This document shows positions 1 to 10,710 of a DNA stretch of 64,000 nt, piece after piece. The stretch is taken from NCBI GenBank assembly GCA_037975125.1, contig CM075862.1, forward strand, positions 43,290,924 through 43,354,923, read 5' to 3'. Position numbers and translations under genes: made by a program. The stretch comes from Latrodectus hesperus. Lineage: Eukaryota; Arthropoda; Arachnida; Araneae; Theridiidae. Position 1 is the stretch's first letter. Every line of letters begins with the position of its first letter. The notes beneath the pieces are model-generated. The model ran no database searches. It saw only the letters and a list, made by a program, of their open reading frames with translations, and was not told the origin of the DNA.

Positions 1-1447
1 CATATCGTTGTTTATTGGTCACATCAAAGTTCATAAACACACCTAGTCCCATTAAGTAACAATTTTTTAATTTGTTGTCAAACAAATTAAAAAACAAAGA
101 CAAAAAAGAGTGCAATGAAAAAGCTTCTGAAATTTGATTTCACAGTCACAAATTTCACTATAGGTCTATCTTAGAGACTAAAGAGGGAAATTTTATCGAG
201 ACCTGTTATACACGAAAGAAATGTTAACCAGAGCAATGTGATTGACAAATCCATTCTAAATATTGCGAAATATGCAGTTAAGTACCAGAAAAACTTTTAT
301 ACCTACCTACGACCAAGCAGAGAAGTGCCCCAGCACATGAAATGGATACGCTTAATTTTTAAAACTCTTGGAAGAAATTCATTTCAAGAATATTCCAGGG
401 CAATTCGCAAATCTATGACAGTGCATGATGGTTGGAATTTTTCCTTAACTACAATTTTCAAGGTTTAGCAGATATGTTCAATAATGTTCATGTCTGAGAA
501 TTTAATCTAAAACAAGATATGTGATACTGACGCCAACTGGAAACAATTCTGGACATGTGGAATGTTTCACTAACTTACAGGAATTATCCTAATCTAATGG
601 ACATGAATGATTGTAAATATCAGGAAGGATGATTACATATCAGTTATCAGTCAGACTCATATACTGACATATCATAGGTGCTCTCTTTATTAGGCCAACT
701 GCACACACCAGTACTATAACAGAAATTTAATCAGCTCGAGCAATATGATCCAAAGGCTGATAAAGTTTTTTTTTTTCCATATTATGATACAATTAGAAAC
801 TGGAGTCAATAGATCAGAAAATTTAAGAATACTCACCAGCCTCGAGGATCCTGTTCTTCCAAGAATCTTTTTCGACCGTTACACTGTCTGAAATGTTTTA
901 CTCGATAATTGATATTCACAATACAATCGTGAATCTGTCATACATAAAAACTTAAATTTCATCGCTTTCTTGGACATATTATGTCTCATGTTTCGTATGC
1001 CGATTGTAACGTTCCTTTCAAAAAGTCTCTTATCTTTATAACTTGCCTGTTTAACACAAGTGTAACAGCATTTAACAGCTTTATCAGGTACATATTATTT
1101 TATATAGGCTTTCTCTACTGCATCGCCTCTTTGAATAGTAGCATTATTTTCTCATATAGATGTCTGTACTAGTTTTTCTAACGCTTCAATGTATTGGCTT
1201 ACTTTGAATGCTTATTGAAATATTTATTGTTTTGAAAATCTATACTTCTGGTACCGAAATTTGAACAACTTTGACGATAAGAATGAAGTTTTTTGAAGCA
1301 GAAATTTTATTTCTTAAACTGGGATTTTAATGGCAATGGCACTGTTCCAATAATGTAAACTCCCAGTTGTTGTTGTCTTGTGCCTGCTAAGCTGACAATA
1401 TTGGGTGCGCTGCTTCACTTTTCCAACTGAACCAAATTTTGGTTCGA
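1..1447. other. AT-rich stretch, no gene recognised
   Basis: I see no exon with family resemblance, no RNA gene and no clear transposon here. The open frames at 238-468 (+) and 981-1172 (+) have low-complexity, AT-driven composition. They lack matching splice sites or a recognisable domain, so I do not call them. Confidence 0.5.
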
Positions 1448-1622
1448 ATTTGGTCCGACTTCCTCAGTACACACATACCATAGGTACCGTTTATAGGGTA
1501 GGCAACCATTCACAACCCATTCATAAAGAAAGGACAGGATAGACAGAAAGAGAAGGTACATCCATGCCTGAACTGGGATTCGAACCCAGATAGGTTCTAT
1601 TTCCTTCTTGTAACAATTAGCA
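1448..1622 (-). repeat. tRNA-derived SINE, partial copy
   Basis: The segment carries a reverse-complement pol III B box (GGATTCGAACCC at about 1567-1580). Its body, with 'ataggtaccgtttatagggtaggcaacc'-type sequence around 1480-1510 and a purine-rich stretch before the B box, matches the second half of the copy at 41998-42310. The tRNA-like head is at the right, so the element reads on the minus strand. The outer head beyond 1590 is poorly preserved. Confidence 0.6.
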
Positions 1623-1643
1623 CTTGACGTGTTATTTCCATTT

Positions 1644-1694
1644 ACAAATGATTTTTTCCCCACATTTCCTCAATGTGGGGAAAAAATCATTTGT
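1644..1694. repeat. Perfect inverted repeat (23-bp arms, 5-nt loop)
   Basis: The arms 1644-1666 and 1672-1694 are exact reverse complements separated by TCCTC. No recognised transposon is attached. The perfect identity in otherwise decayed sequence suggests a recent fold-back duplication. Confidence 0.85.
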
Positions 1695-2127
1695 CGATGA
1701 TTTTTTGAATCATATTGTTGCTTATTTCAATATACATGTTGTTGAAATATATACCCACATATACATGTTGTGGTATATATTTACATGTTGTTACTTACAT
1801 GTAAATCTCGCATACACATATTGTTACTTATTTCATATTCTTGTTTCGGAGAATTAATTTTTAAAAGGAATACATGAAAAAATTAGTCATAGTAAAATTC
1901 CCATAATTTTTTTTATGTTTTTAGAACTATTGCTGTTTACAAATATATTTTCTTCTTACTTAAATATTCATGATCAAAATAAAAATCTTATTCACCGTAA
2001 TATACACCACATTTTTTATTCATTAATTTATTTTGATGAAAATTTAATTTTTATTTTTGAGTTATAGTAATAATACACTACTTACAACACAATGATAAAA
2101 ATAATGAAATTAATTATTTGTATTTAT

Positions 2128-2404
2128 TTTCCAACGGTGGGCACTTGCGTGATGAACCCTATGCCACTACAAGGCCAGAAATTGATACTCATTCGTCGTT
2201 ACCCAGGGGCACCTGTGAACCAAGTCACGGAGGCGAGTAGCGTTGCTCACGACATAACACCACAAACCCGTTTATAGGGTGGGCCACATTCATACAACAT
2301 CACAGAAGAAAAGACAGAGAAAACAGAGAAGGAAAGTTACATCCATGCCCGACCCGGGACAGCTCAGGAGTCAGGAACGCTAACCACTCAGCCATCGGTC
2401 GGCG
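2128..2404 (-). repeat. tRNA-derived SINE, full-length-like copy
   Basis: Same family as 36317-36613 (+), 56687-56972 (-) and 57721-58022 (-). Shared landmarks, read on the + strand, are the 'gtgggcacttg' start at about 2136, the 'aaggccagaaattg' block, and the 'accacaaacccgtttatagggtgg' block. The tRNA-like head lies at the right end (about 2345-2404, containing 'taaccactcagcca'). The head is reverse-complemented, so the element reads on the minus strand. The B box is degraded: 'acccgggacagctcagg' with part of the box lost. Confidence 0.75.
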
Positions 2405-2653
2405 TTATTATTATCAGTCTCATAATCTTATTTGTGTTTGTAATACTGCATAAATTTGGCAAAATTATTTTTAGGGTCACACTAGTTTTTCACGAGCAAA
2501 TGAAGATCAAAATATCACATGCTATTACATTTCATAAAATACTCACAAAATGAAATAGTTTCAAGTGATTACTGCTCACGAAGTCGTTGGTTGGTTGGGT
2601 TTTACGGCGTCAGGTCTAAAAATGGACATGCTGCGCCTGCTCATGAACTAATA

Positions 2654-2709
2654 TTGTCGCACACACTTATTAGTACTGCTCATGAAGTACTAATAAGTGT
2701 GTGCGACAA
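2654..2709. repeat. Perfect inverted repeat (24-bp arms, 8-nt loop)
   Basis: Arms 2654-2677 and 2686-2709 are exact reverse complements with loop GCTCATGA. The same GCTCATGA word also occurs immediately before the left arm (about 2638-2646), and pairing resumes beyond a 3-nt bulge (AATAT). The layout fits a short template-switch inversion better than a transposon. Confidence 0.85.
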
Positions 2710-2724
2710 CAATATTAAATGATA

Positions 2725-5057
2725 ATGTATATCAAATAAATAAAACAGAATGAGAGAGGAAAAAGCCATTTATTATGAGCTCAATTTCTCTGTGAACAAA
2801 CTCAAACATCAATGAAAGCAAACTGCTTTAAATTTTATATTTTTATTTACCTTTCATCCTTTATTCTTTTTTATTGCTTATTCTTATCTTATATGAAGGA
2901 TTTACAATACTCAAGGGAGACCTTTTGAGGGCTTGATGGAAACATAAAAATAATTTATAGGATTTTAGAGGTTTATAGCATAATCGATCACAAATTTTTC
3001 TACTTTACAAAGTAATTTGATTTCATGAATATATTAGATAATAATATCCATTTTTTAACATCCATAAAAACAGATTTACATAAAGAGTAGTATTCAGGGT
3101 ATCTATATATAGTCAGCTAGCTTACTTTTTGGAAATGTGTTAAAAGTTCTTGCCATCTCTTATTTATGAACCAACAATTAGCAGAAATAAAAGCAATCTC
3201 ACAACCAGTACATGGGTCCTTCCGATGTAAACAATCAACCAATGAAAAAAAAAGGAAGTTTCATATTTAATTTTTATCAATGATTTTCCAAAATTTTTCG
3301 AAGCCAGATTATATTTTTGGTTGCTCAGCAGGACTAAGGATATCTCCTTCAGTGTCAGTACATTAATTAAGAAATCGCTCTTTTGTGCAATTGTAATATG
3401 TATTTATGAAATATTGTACATAATTTTTGAAATTAAAATAAATAGGCAAAAAATAATAAAGACCCACTTTGTATTTAATTTTCTTGCATATATTCTTCGG
3501 AAAAATGCCATTTTTAAATGTTTTATAAGTATTATAATACCACTATAATTATATAACAGAGGAAAATATGAAAGGATCCGTGAAAATAACCATTCCTTTA
3601 AAAAGGGTTAATGTAGGAAAGAAACTTCACCATTTTTGTTTTAAATCTGTTTATCTTTATCCCTATTTCACATAAAATTGTACAAGACTGTACATAAATG
3701 GAATCCTCAAATGTAAGCTTTTTTATGAATAACGCTATAGTGTCATAGTTGGAAAAGGCGTTATACTCATAAGTATCAGACTGGGAGCTCAAAGCCGACC
3801 ATGCCGACGATCCGTAATGTTCGTTATTTGCTGCTGGGGTCATACTGGCTGCAATGTCTTCCAAGTGAAATGTTACACCTACCTCTGGGTATAGCAGTAC
3901 AAGTCTGTGTCATCTGTTTGGTCCATACTCCTTAATTACGAGGTCTGACTCACTTTAGGAGTCACAATAGCGCGCCTACCGAGTCCCTTATTACATAAAG
4001 GTGCCATCAGTTCCGATCCTTGTAGCGGCGAAAATATTAAAAATACCTAGTATTGCTGGCGTTTATTGAAAGAAAGTTGCAAATAAAATGTTTGCATGGC
4101 AATAAAATAGAATAAAAAATGTTTTGTTTCAATTATAAATGTGAATCATTTCATTAAAAAATTTTTTGTCAGACTTTATACTCTATTGGCCTACATTTTT
4201 TTCTATGGAATATACATATGCATTTTAAACAAGAAATCATCACTTCTTCGGTTCACAATCAGGACTTTTTCGAAGTTTATCAATACATATTTGCATTTTT
4301 CTTCATTTTCTCTCTATCTCTTCCATCGCGAACTTTGTTCCACTTTGATATGCGGCATTTCATCATTGAAATGTCTTTCACTCAATATTCTAAGACGATA
4401 TATTTTTCTTTTTAACTTTGATAAATGTAATTTCAAGGAATATATGTAATACGTGGCTCGCATCAATAAAAGCTCTCTTTCAACATATTTAAAATTTATT
4501 CTATCATTATATTGTATTTCCCCTCGTGATGGGACGATCGATGGGAATTCAAACTTGCTTTTAAAGAGAATCTGAATTGAAAAACAAATTAATTAGTGTT
4601 GGAGGGATAAGTACATCTCTTAAGCAAATATCTCTTTATGCAAATTAAATTGTGCTTAACACGTCTTATGAATGCTGATATTATTTGCTTGATTTTCTCC
4701 TTAGATATGATTTCTTCATACTCGAATTTTAATGTTCTTTTGTTACTTTCTTCGAAAAGTAACCTTTCGTCTGTTTTTAAACTATTATTAGTACTTTGAT
4801 AAGCAACATATGAAGATTTAATTTTTAAAAATGAGACTGTTTATTAAATTTTAAGATTTATTTTTGTTGTTTCTCGGTATTTCCTATTTTACATGTTTAG
4901 AAGCTCATCTCTCTTCACTTACTTTTCCTTTTTTTTAATTTATTAAAATAATGAAAAATCTAATTTAAGCTTTCACTTCAAACTGTACACGACAACAAAT
5001 TTAATAAGAAATCAGGTTGTAATGAAGTTCGCTGTTATATCTCTTTACCAATAAAGT
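2725..5057. other. AT-rich stretch, no gene recognised
   Basis: Nothing with a recognisable coding signature on either strand. A richer-GC patch at about 3780-4025 may be an old repeat, but I could not match it to another copy in the window. Frames at 3321-3548, 3598-3864 and 4141-4449 look like chance AT-rich frames. Confidence 0.5.
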
Positions 5058-5225
<168 letters not shown>

Positions 5226-5264
5226 TATCCCTCCCACGACTACCACTTTCTTCGATGCAAACGC

Positions 5265-5589
5265 CGTCGCAAGCCATCAGCTCTGCAGGGGTCTACGGAA
5301 AAGATGGTGCCTACCGGAGCTTAATCCTGATCGTGGTATCACCTCTACCATCAGTATAATGCGGATTAGGTACATGAGGAATATGAAAATCATACCTGAC
5401 GGATCTAGAAGCTACGCAGAATGCAGGCACTGCACCGGAGTTCCACTGGATCCGGGGCATCTCTTCAATTGCATCTCTGTTGCCTCGATCCTCTTCAGCA
5501 TCGACCCCAACTGCTGCCATGATACCCTTTATTTGGAAAAAGCTGAACATGTGGTCAAGGCAGTGCTCCATGCCCTTAGTCCCATTTGA
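5265..5589 (+). pseudogene. Non-LTR retrotransposon fragment, 3' end of the polyprotein ORF
   Basis: The + frame from about 5359 reads RYMRNMKIIPDGSRSY-AECRHC, then a 'G-LDPGHLFNC' block and a TGA stop at 5587. This Cys-x2-Cys ... His-x4-Cys finger after the RNase H region is the usual C-terminus of arthropod jockey/R1-type LINE polyproteins. Only about 100 codons remain and there is no reverse transcriptase upstream. It sits between two microsatellites, so this is a dead 5'-truncated copy. Assignment is by pattern recognition alone. Confidence 0.6.
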
Positions 5590-5617
5590 CGTGTCTTTTT
5601 GACCTTTTTTTCACTTG

Positions 5618-5621
<4 letters not shown>

Positions 5622-5661
<40 letters not shown>

Positions 5662-5662
5662 A

Positions 5663-5707
<45 letters not shown>
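5622..5707. repeat. (CA)n microsatellite
   Basis: About 40 CA units with a few TA and CT interruptions, ending in a short TATATA run. It follows the 3' end of the LINE fragment directly. Confidence 0.95.
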
Positions 5708-5708
<1 letters not shown>

Positions 5709-6014
5709 GCATGTTGTTGTTGCACCAGTATATTTGCCAGTACCTAACCAGAGTTGAGCTCTACTATTTAGCGGAAGCTACTGGGTGGAAATCTTCGTCA
5801 TTTTTTTAGAAACCGGGTCCAAATAAAAAAGATCCACTAATACTCGCCCTACTACCCCCAGAATTTCTCACCTGGAGGATATTACGACCACGACTTATTT
5901 AATGTGTCTTAGTTTCCCTTAGTGAACACGACAAATCTTCGGTTGAGTCGGGATGCAAACTCACTACCTTCCGATAGTGAAATGCTGCCCTAAGCAAGCA
6001 GGCCACTGCGGCCC
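5708..6014 (-). repeat. tRNA-derived SINE, second family
   Basis: Starts with GTTGTTGTTGCACCAGTATA and ends in a reverse-complement tRNA-like head ('ctcactaccttccgatagtgaaa...ccactgcggccc'). The same start and end structure occurs at 24498-24783, and parts occur at 24104-24400, 32005-32282 and 54340-54543. The element reads on the minus strand. Confidence 0.65.
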
Positions 6015-9000
6015 TGATCTATTGTTTCAAGTGGAAAATATTTACGAAGCAAATTTAGCACATCATTTAAAACAGACCAAAGAAATAGAAGGATTTTTAT
6101 TTTTCCATTTTGTAACATGTATCTAATTACAACACAAGAGACAATATTTTTTTTTATTTTGTTTGCTATGCTCTAATTAATTGACTGTAAGTGTATTAAT
6201 TCGTTATTAAAAATTTTCCCACATGAATGAAGAATTAAGGAATATTCTAATGCATATACTCTTTGGACAGAGGAAAGAAATTAGCAATAACAATTGAAAT
6301 TGCATTAAAAAAACTAAAAAAAGTAAATTTCTTTTAATCTGTTGGCATACTATCACACAGTTGCTGAAGTAAATGAAAACAACAATTTTTAACAAGCTAG
6401 GTTCTCAGTATTAAAATAAGTATATTATTAAATGGGACGGCTATGTAAAAAGGAATTAAGAAATCAATGTTTACGCGTATTACACAACACTGAAATAAAA
6501 ACACTAAGAAGCGATATAGAGAAGTAAACTAGATCGATTTCATGTATCTAAATTCTGAATGCATGTAGAAAGATTCTTAATATCATTTTACTATCCTATA
6601 GATTTATGACTTTATTTTTAAAAGTCTATTATTCACATATATATTTAAATTAATGTTGTTTTACATATCTAGATCTTAATATTAATACTAATAAATAGAT
6701 ATTTAAAATATACACTATGCCAAAACATGCATATCTACAACCAAATATTTGAAAATGTAATTCTTAAAGCTTCTTAGATATTTATCAGCGATTAGAGTTG
6801 GTTGACACTGAAAACTCACTTTTTTACTTACTTAGACCTACAGTTTTAAGTGGATTCTGAAAACTACAAACATCGCTATCGAATGTGGGAACAAAATCTA
6901 TGAATTAAAGACCACAGTGCTAACCCGTCACACATCCCATTTTAACATAAATCTTCAACGTGACAACTATTATGTTGGAAGAAGAGTAAGAAGTATATGT
7001 TAACCGCTAAATTTTTTGTGTTTTTTATCTTTAGAGTTGCACTTTGGCTTTCGAAACTCAGGCAAATGGGTCTGTAAATATTATACAGATTTTATAAGCT
7101 AAATAGTTTTATTTTTCATAAAATGCATTACATTTGTATGAACAAGAACATATGATAGTCAGTGATCTCTAAACGATGCTTCTCGTTCATACCTGTGTAA
7201 ACAGATACCGCAATTGAAGTGTTTCCGTCCTGCTACTGTAAACAGACCCCACACAATATGCTTTTGTTAATAATTTGAAGAAAACTCTGGTGGTACTAGA
7301 GACCCGCCATTTTTCTAGTTGTATATCTTATGTGTATAACCGTTCTTAGCATTTATAATTACCATGGAAAATGTTATGAAGAACACTTATATAAGTATAT
7401 AAATAGTTTTCTCCCTATATATTTTTCGCACGTGTCACTTAAAACCATGTAATTTGATGATTATTGACAACTTTTTTCTGTCTCTTTCGGATATATTCCC
7501 TACCACCTCCTAATTACTGCACTTGCTATAATTAGATCCTCAAGAAAAGAATTAAATTTGAAGTCGAAAAAAATTATTTGATACTTTTTTTAAGGAAAAA
7601 ATATCAAATAATTATATTGATTATGTAATAATTTCATTACTACATCGAGGTTTATCAACCTAAAATGCGCAACAATATCTTAATTCTGAAAAAAAATCAA
7701 CTTAATCCTAATTTGAAAAGAATTTACTTTTCTATACTTTTCCTCTTCAGAGACTAACAGTTCCCAAAAACTTCCAAATGAAATGAATCATGGTAAACAG
7801 ACTAAATAATGTTTTCTCTTGTAGCTGCTTTATAATTCTAATACATCAAAAGGTTTATTCGCCACTCAACGGTCTTTTTTTATACACAGAAGAATAATTA
7901 CATTGAGACCTGAACTTCAAAATGGACTCCGAATGACTTATCTAATATTCAATACCGAAAATGGTAAACCAGAAGGCGACTCATTCAGCTGCCAGCTCAA
8001 TTGCCCTAACAGCTTCTGATTGTTACATTAACCGAAAAGAGAAAACTTAATAGCATACGCTGAATAACTTTGCTTAGAATTCCATTTGTATAATCATTTG
8101 TTGGCAACTTCAAATGTGTTTACTCACATTTTCCTGAACTTTCTTTGTCTAAAGGAACTATTTTTGAGATTCTTCTTTAAATGTCAGTTTTAGAATTTAA
8201 CCAAAGATTCATAAATCCGGTATTATTGATGTTACTATTCCCGAATTTTCATTTTTCTTTGTTGACTCAATCAAATTATATATGCCTATGAAAATATACC
8301 CTAACATATGATTTATATTAAAAGAAATATGTAATTCTTAGCTTAGTAATATTTTTATTGCGATTAGAAAAATTATATTGCTTATGATTTCATAATAATA
8401 TTCATAATGAAAAACAATTTATATATGACATGTAATGCAACAGATTTCTTTGTACTTGTAAAATAATTTTATGTCATTTATAGCTCATTTAGATATGTCC
8501 CATAAGGAAACTTATTTTTTACCAATTATTCAGGATGCCTTAGACAACAGACGTGCTAGATTTTTAATTATAGTATTATAAATTTTCCTATATAATTTTC
8601 CTACTCATTTTCATGAAATATATTTTTCGAGAGCGATTTTCCTTACTTTATTACAAGGAAAGTAATATTGCAATTCAGCAATTTTTAGCATTTAAAAAAA
8701 CACGAAATATTAAAAAAATGCTTTAAACTTTTCAAATAATAATTAGGACAAAAACTCTAATGAAAAAATATTAAAAGATTTTTTTCCCTATAATTCTTCT
8801 TAATCTTCACTTTCTAAATTGTGATTAATTATACATAAGCAGTCGTCTTCTAATGATGAATTTTGCTGCCAAATGGGAAATTAATTAGTGATTACTTTTT
8901 AGAGACAAGATAATTTTTTATTTAATTCAATGCACAAAAATTTTTTCATGGGAGAATGCAATTTTATTTCACATTAATGATAAACTTAAAACGTATAAAT

Positions 9001-9547
9001 AACATTGGGAAATAGTGCTAGATTTATATAAAAATTAAATAAGTTCTATTTCTTAATCCTATTCTCATTGGATAAATTATTGGATTTATAAATTACCATA
9101 CATAGCTTATATTCAATACAAGCAAGAAAATGTTTTACACATCATATTTAAACTAATCAGAAAAATATTCTCACTTTCAAAACTAAAATATTTTTATTTA
9201 ATATCTATTTCAGAAACAAGAAATTTTCTGAAATATTTAATAGATTTTAACAAATTAGCCATTTTCATCAATGATACAAAGTAATCGTATTATATTACAT
9301 AATTTGAAAACAAAAAAGTACTTAGCAAAATGGTTCAAGATGTCAAATTTCTTTTAATTTTTTTACGTAATGAATTTCTGTGTAATAAAAATTCATTATG
9401 CTAAGAGATTTTGTGCAATTATGAAAATTTGTTTAAGGACTTATCATTACAAATTAAAATAAGGTATTGATGTACGTTAAGATAATTAACTTCGTATCTT
9501 AATGTACAAATTTATTGTTGAAGCAATAAATTGTGCGAATCAGATTT

Positions 9548-9580
<33 letters not shown>

Positions 9581-9877
9581 ACTACTCATTTTTTCATAAG
9601 GCACTAGATCTTTATCCGTCATTTCCCATTTATCAATAGTATTTATAAAAATAAAAGCTTCAAACGAGTTAAGTTCTTTAGAAAAATTTGTTCTTTAAAA
9701 AATTAGGGAATATTGATGTAAAATGGAATGTTTCATAAATTTTAAAAAGAACATTGAAACTAAATGTTTATTGAATTTTATTCGTATGCGAAAATGTTAG
9801 TAAGATATTTTCTTAATTTGTCATTATAATTTATATTAATTTATTAACTTATTTACAACATCTCTAAATTTCAATTC
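6015..9877. other. AT-rich stretch, no gene recognised
   Basis: No coding region, RNA gene or repeat copy could be supported on either strand. It contains many short imperfect hairpins (for example arms 7572-7589 and 7596-7613, one mismatch), which are common in sequence this AT-rich. Confidence 0.5.
9549..9576. repeat. Poly-T run of 28
   Basis: An uninterrupted run of T. It could be the A-tail of a minus-strand retroposon, but no recognisable retroposon body lies to its right. Confidence 0.9.
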
Positions 9878-10132
9878 GGTACGGATGCCGTATAATCCAT
9901 GATTCCAAATTCTGAATATTTTTGGTGATGAAGAAATGTTGGCATGATGACGTATCATGATGTGCGTGATGACTTAAATACTAGGGTTACCAAAATACAA
10001 TTTTCTGTATAATTCTTATAGGTCTCCATATGTATGACGTAATAAAAATGAGGTTGCCAGATAAATAAGAAAATCCGTCAAAAAATCACCAATTTCAGAA
10101 TTTGGCATCCTGGATTATACGGCACCTGTGCC
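9878..10132 (-). mobile_element. 255-bp MITE, copy 1 (8-bp target duplication)
   Basis: Begins GGTACGGATGCCGTATAATCC and ends GGATTATACGGCACCTGTGCC, forming terminal inverted repeats. TTCAATTC is duplicated exactly on both sides (9870-9877 and 10133-10140), the mark of a DNA transposon with 8-bp target duplications. The copy at 22444-22698 has the same length and lies in the opposite orientation; which is '+' is arbitrary. It has no coding capacity. An 8-bp duplication would suit hAT, P or Merlin transposases; the family is not determined. Confidence 0.9.
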
Positions 10133-10701
10133 TTCAATTCAAATAAATGGAAAATTCTCTACTAAACAAATAATATAACTCATTTATACAATCAATCCTA
10201 AGAAATTTTTATAAGAAATAAATATGATTGCGTCATTTTGATTGAACTATTCCACAAACTAGTTGTTTACTCGCCAGTGCTCTAATTTTATTTCAGCGTT
10301 TTGAGAGTTTGATTGATGTTTGTTTACTTAAGGTTTGGATGTGCTTTTCAGCGATTCTGTTTTAAGACGTAAATTGTCTCCCAAATTAGCTCTCTGTGCA
10401 AAAAATGAACAAGGTACGATAAGCCAACCATTAAATACTTGCTTTTAATAAAGCTTGTAGATATATATTAAATTGTGTGCAAATAAACCAGTTAATAATT
10501 TATATGGAAGATGCACGCACACAAAATATGCTTAACTCTGATTTTATTTTAATATTTGAGTTAATCCTTTTTTGGTCATTAATACTATCTTAGAGTAAGA
10601 TTGACACTGAAATATTGTTTTTGTTTGTTAACAGAGTTACCTTTTTATCATTAAAAAAATCAAGTATAAGAATTCTGAATGTTTTTTCATTAAAATGGCT
10701 G
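10133..10701. other. Spacer between MITE and P-type element
   Basis: No gene is supported. A possible start context (AAAAAATGAACAAG followed by GTACGA at 10405-10419) looks like a short first exon with a donor. It ends in phase 0, which does not fit the phase-1 join needed by the SOD exon at 13591, so I do not call it. Confidence 0.4.
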
Positions 10702-10710
10702 AATTCGCAT

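Noticed and set aside
2654..2709. Hairpin as a microRNA precursor
   Set aside because: Perfect pairing and an 8-nt loop with only 24-bp arms are not like animal pre-miRNAs, which are longer and have bulges; a fold-back duplication explains it better.
4141..4449. 102-residue + frame rich in Phe, Ile, Tyr and Leu
   Set aside because: Looks membrane-like only because of AT-rich codons; no splice context, start context or family resemblance.
10405..10419. Possible first exon ATGAACAAG with donor GTACGA
   Set aside because: Phase 0 end does not match the phase-1 entry of exon 13591, and three codons give no signal peptide.
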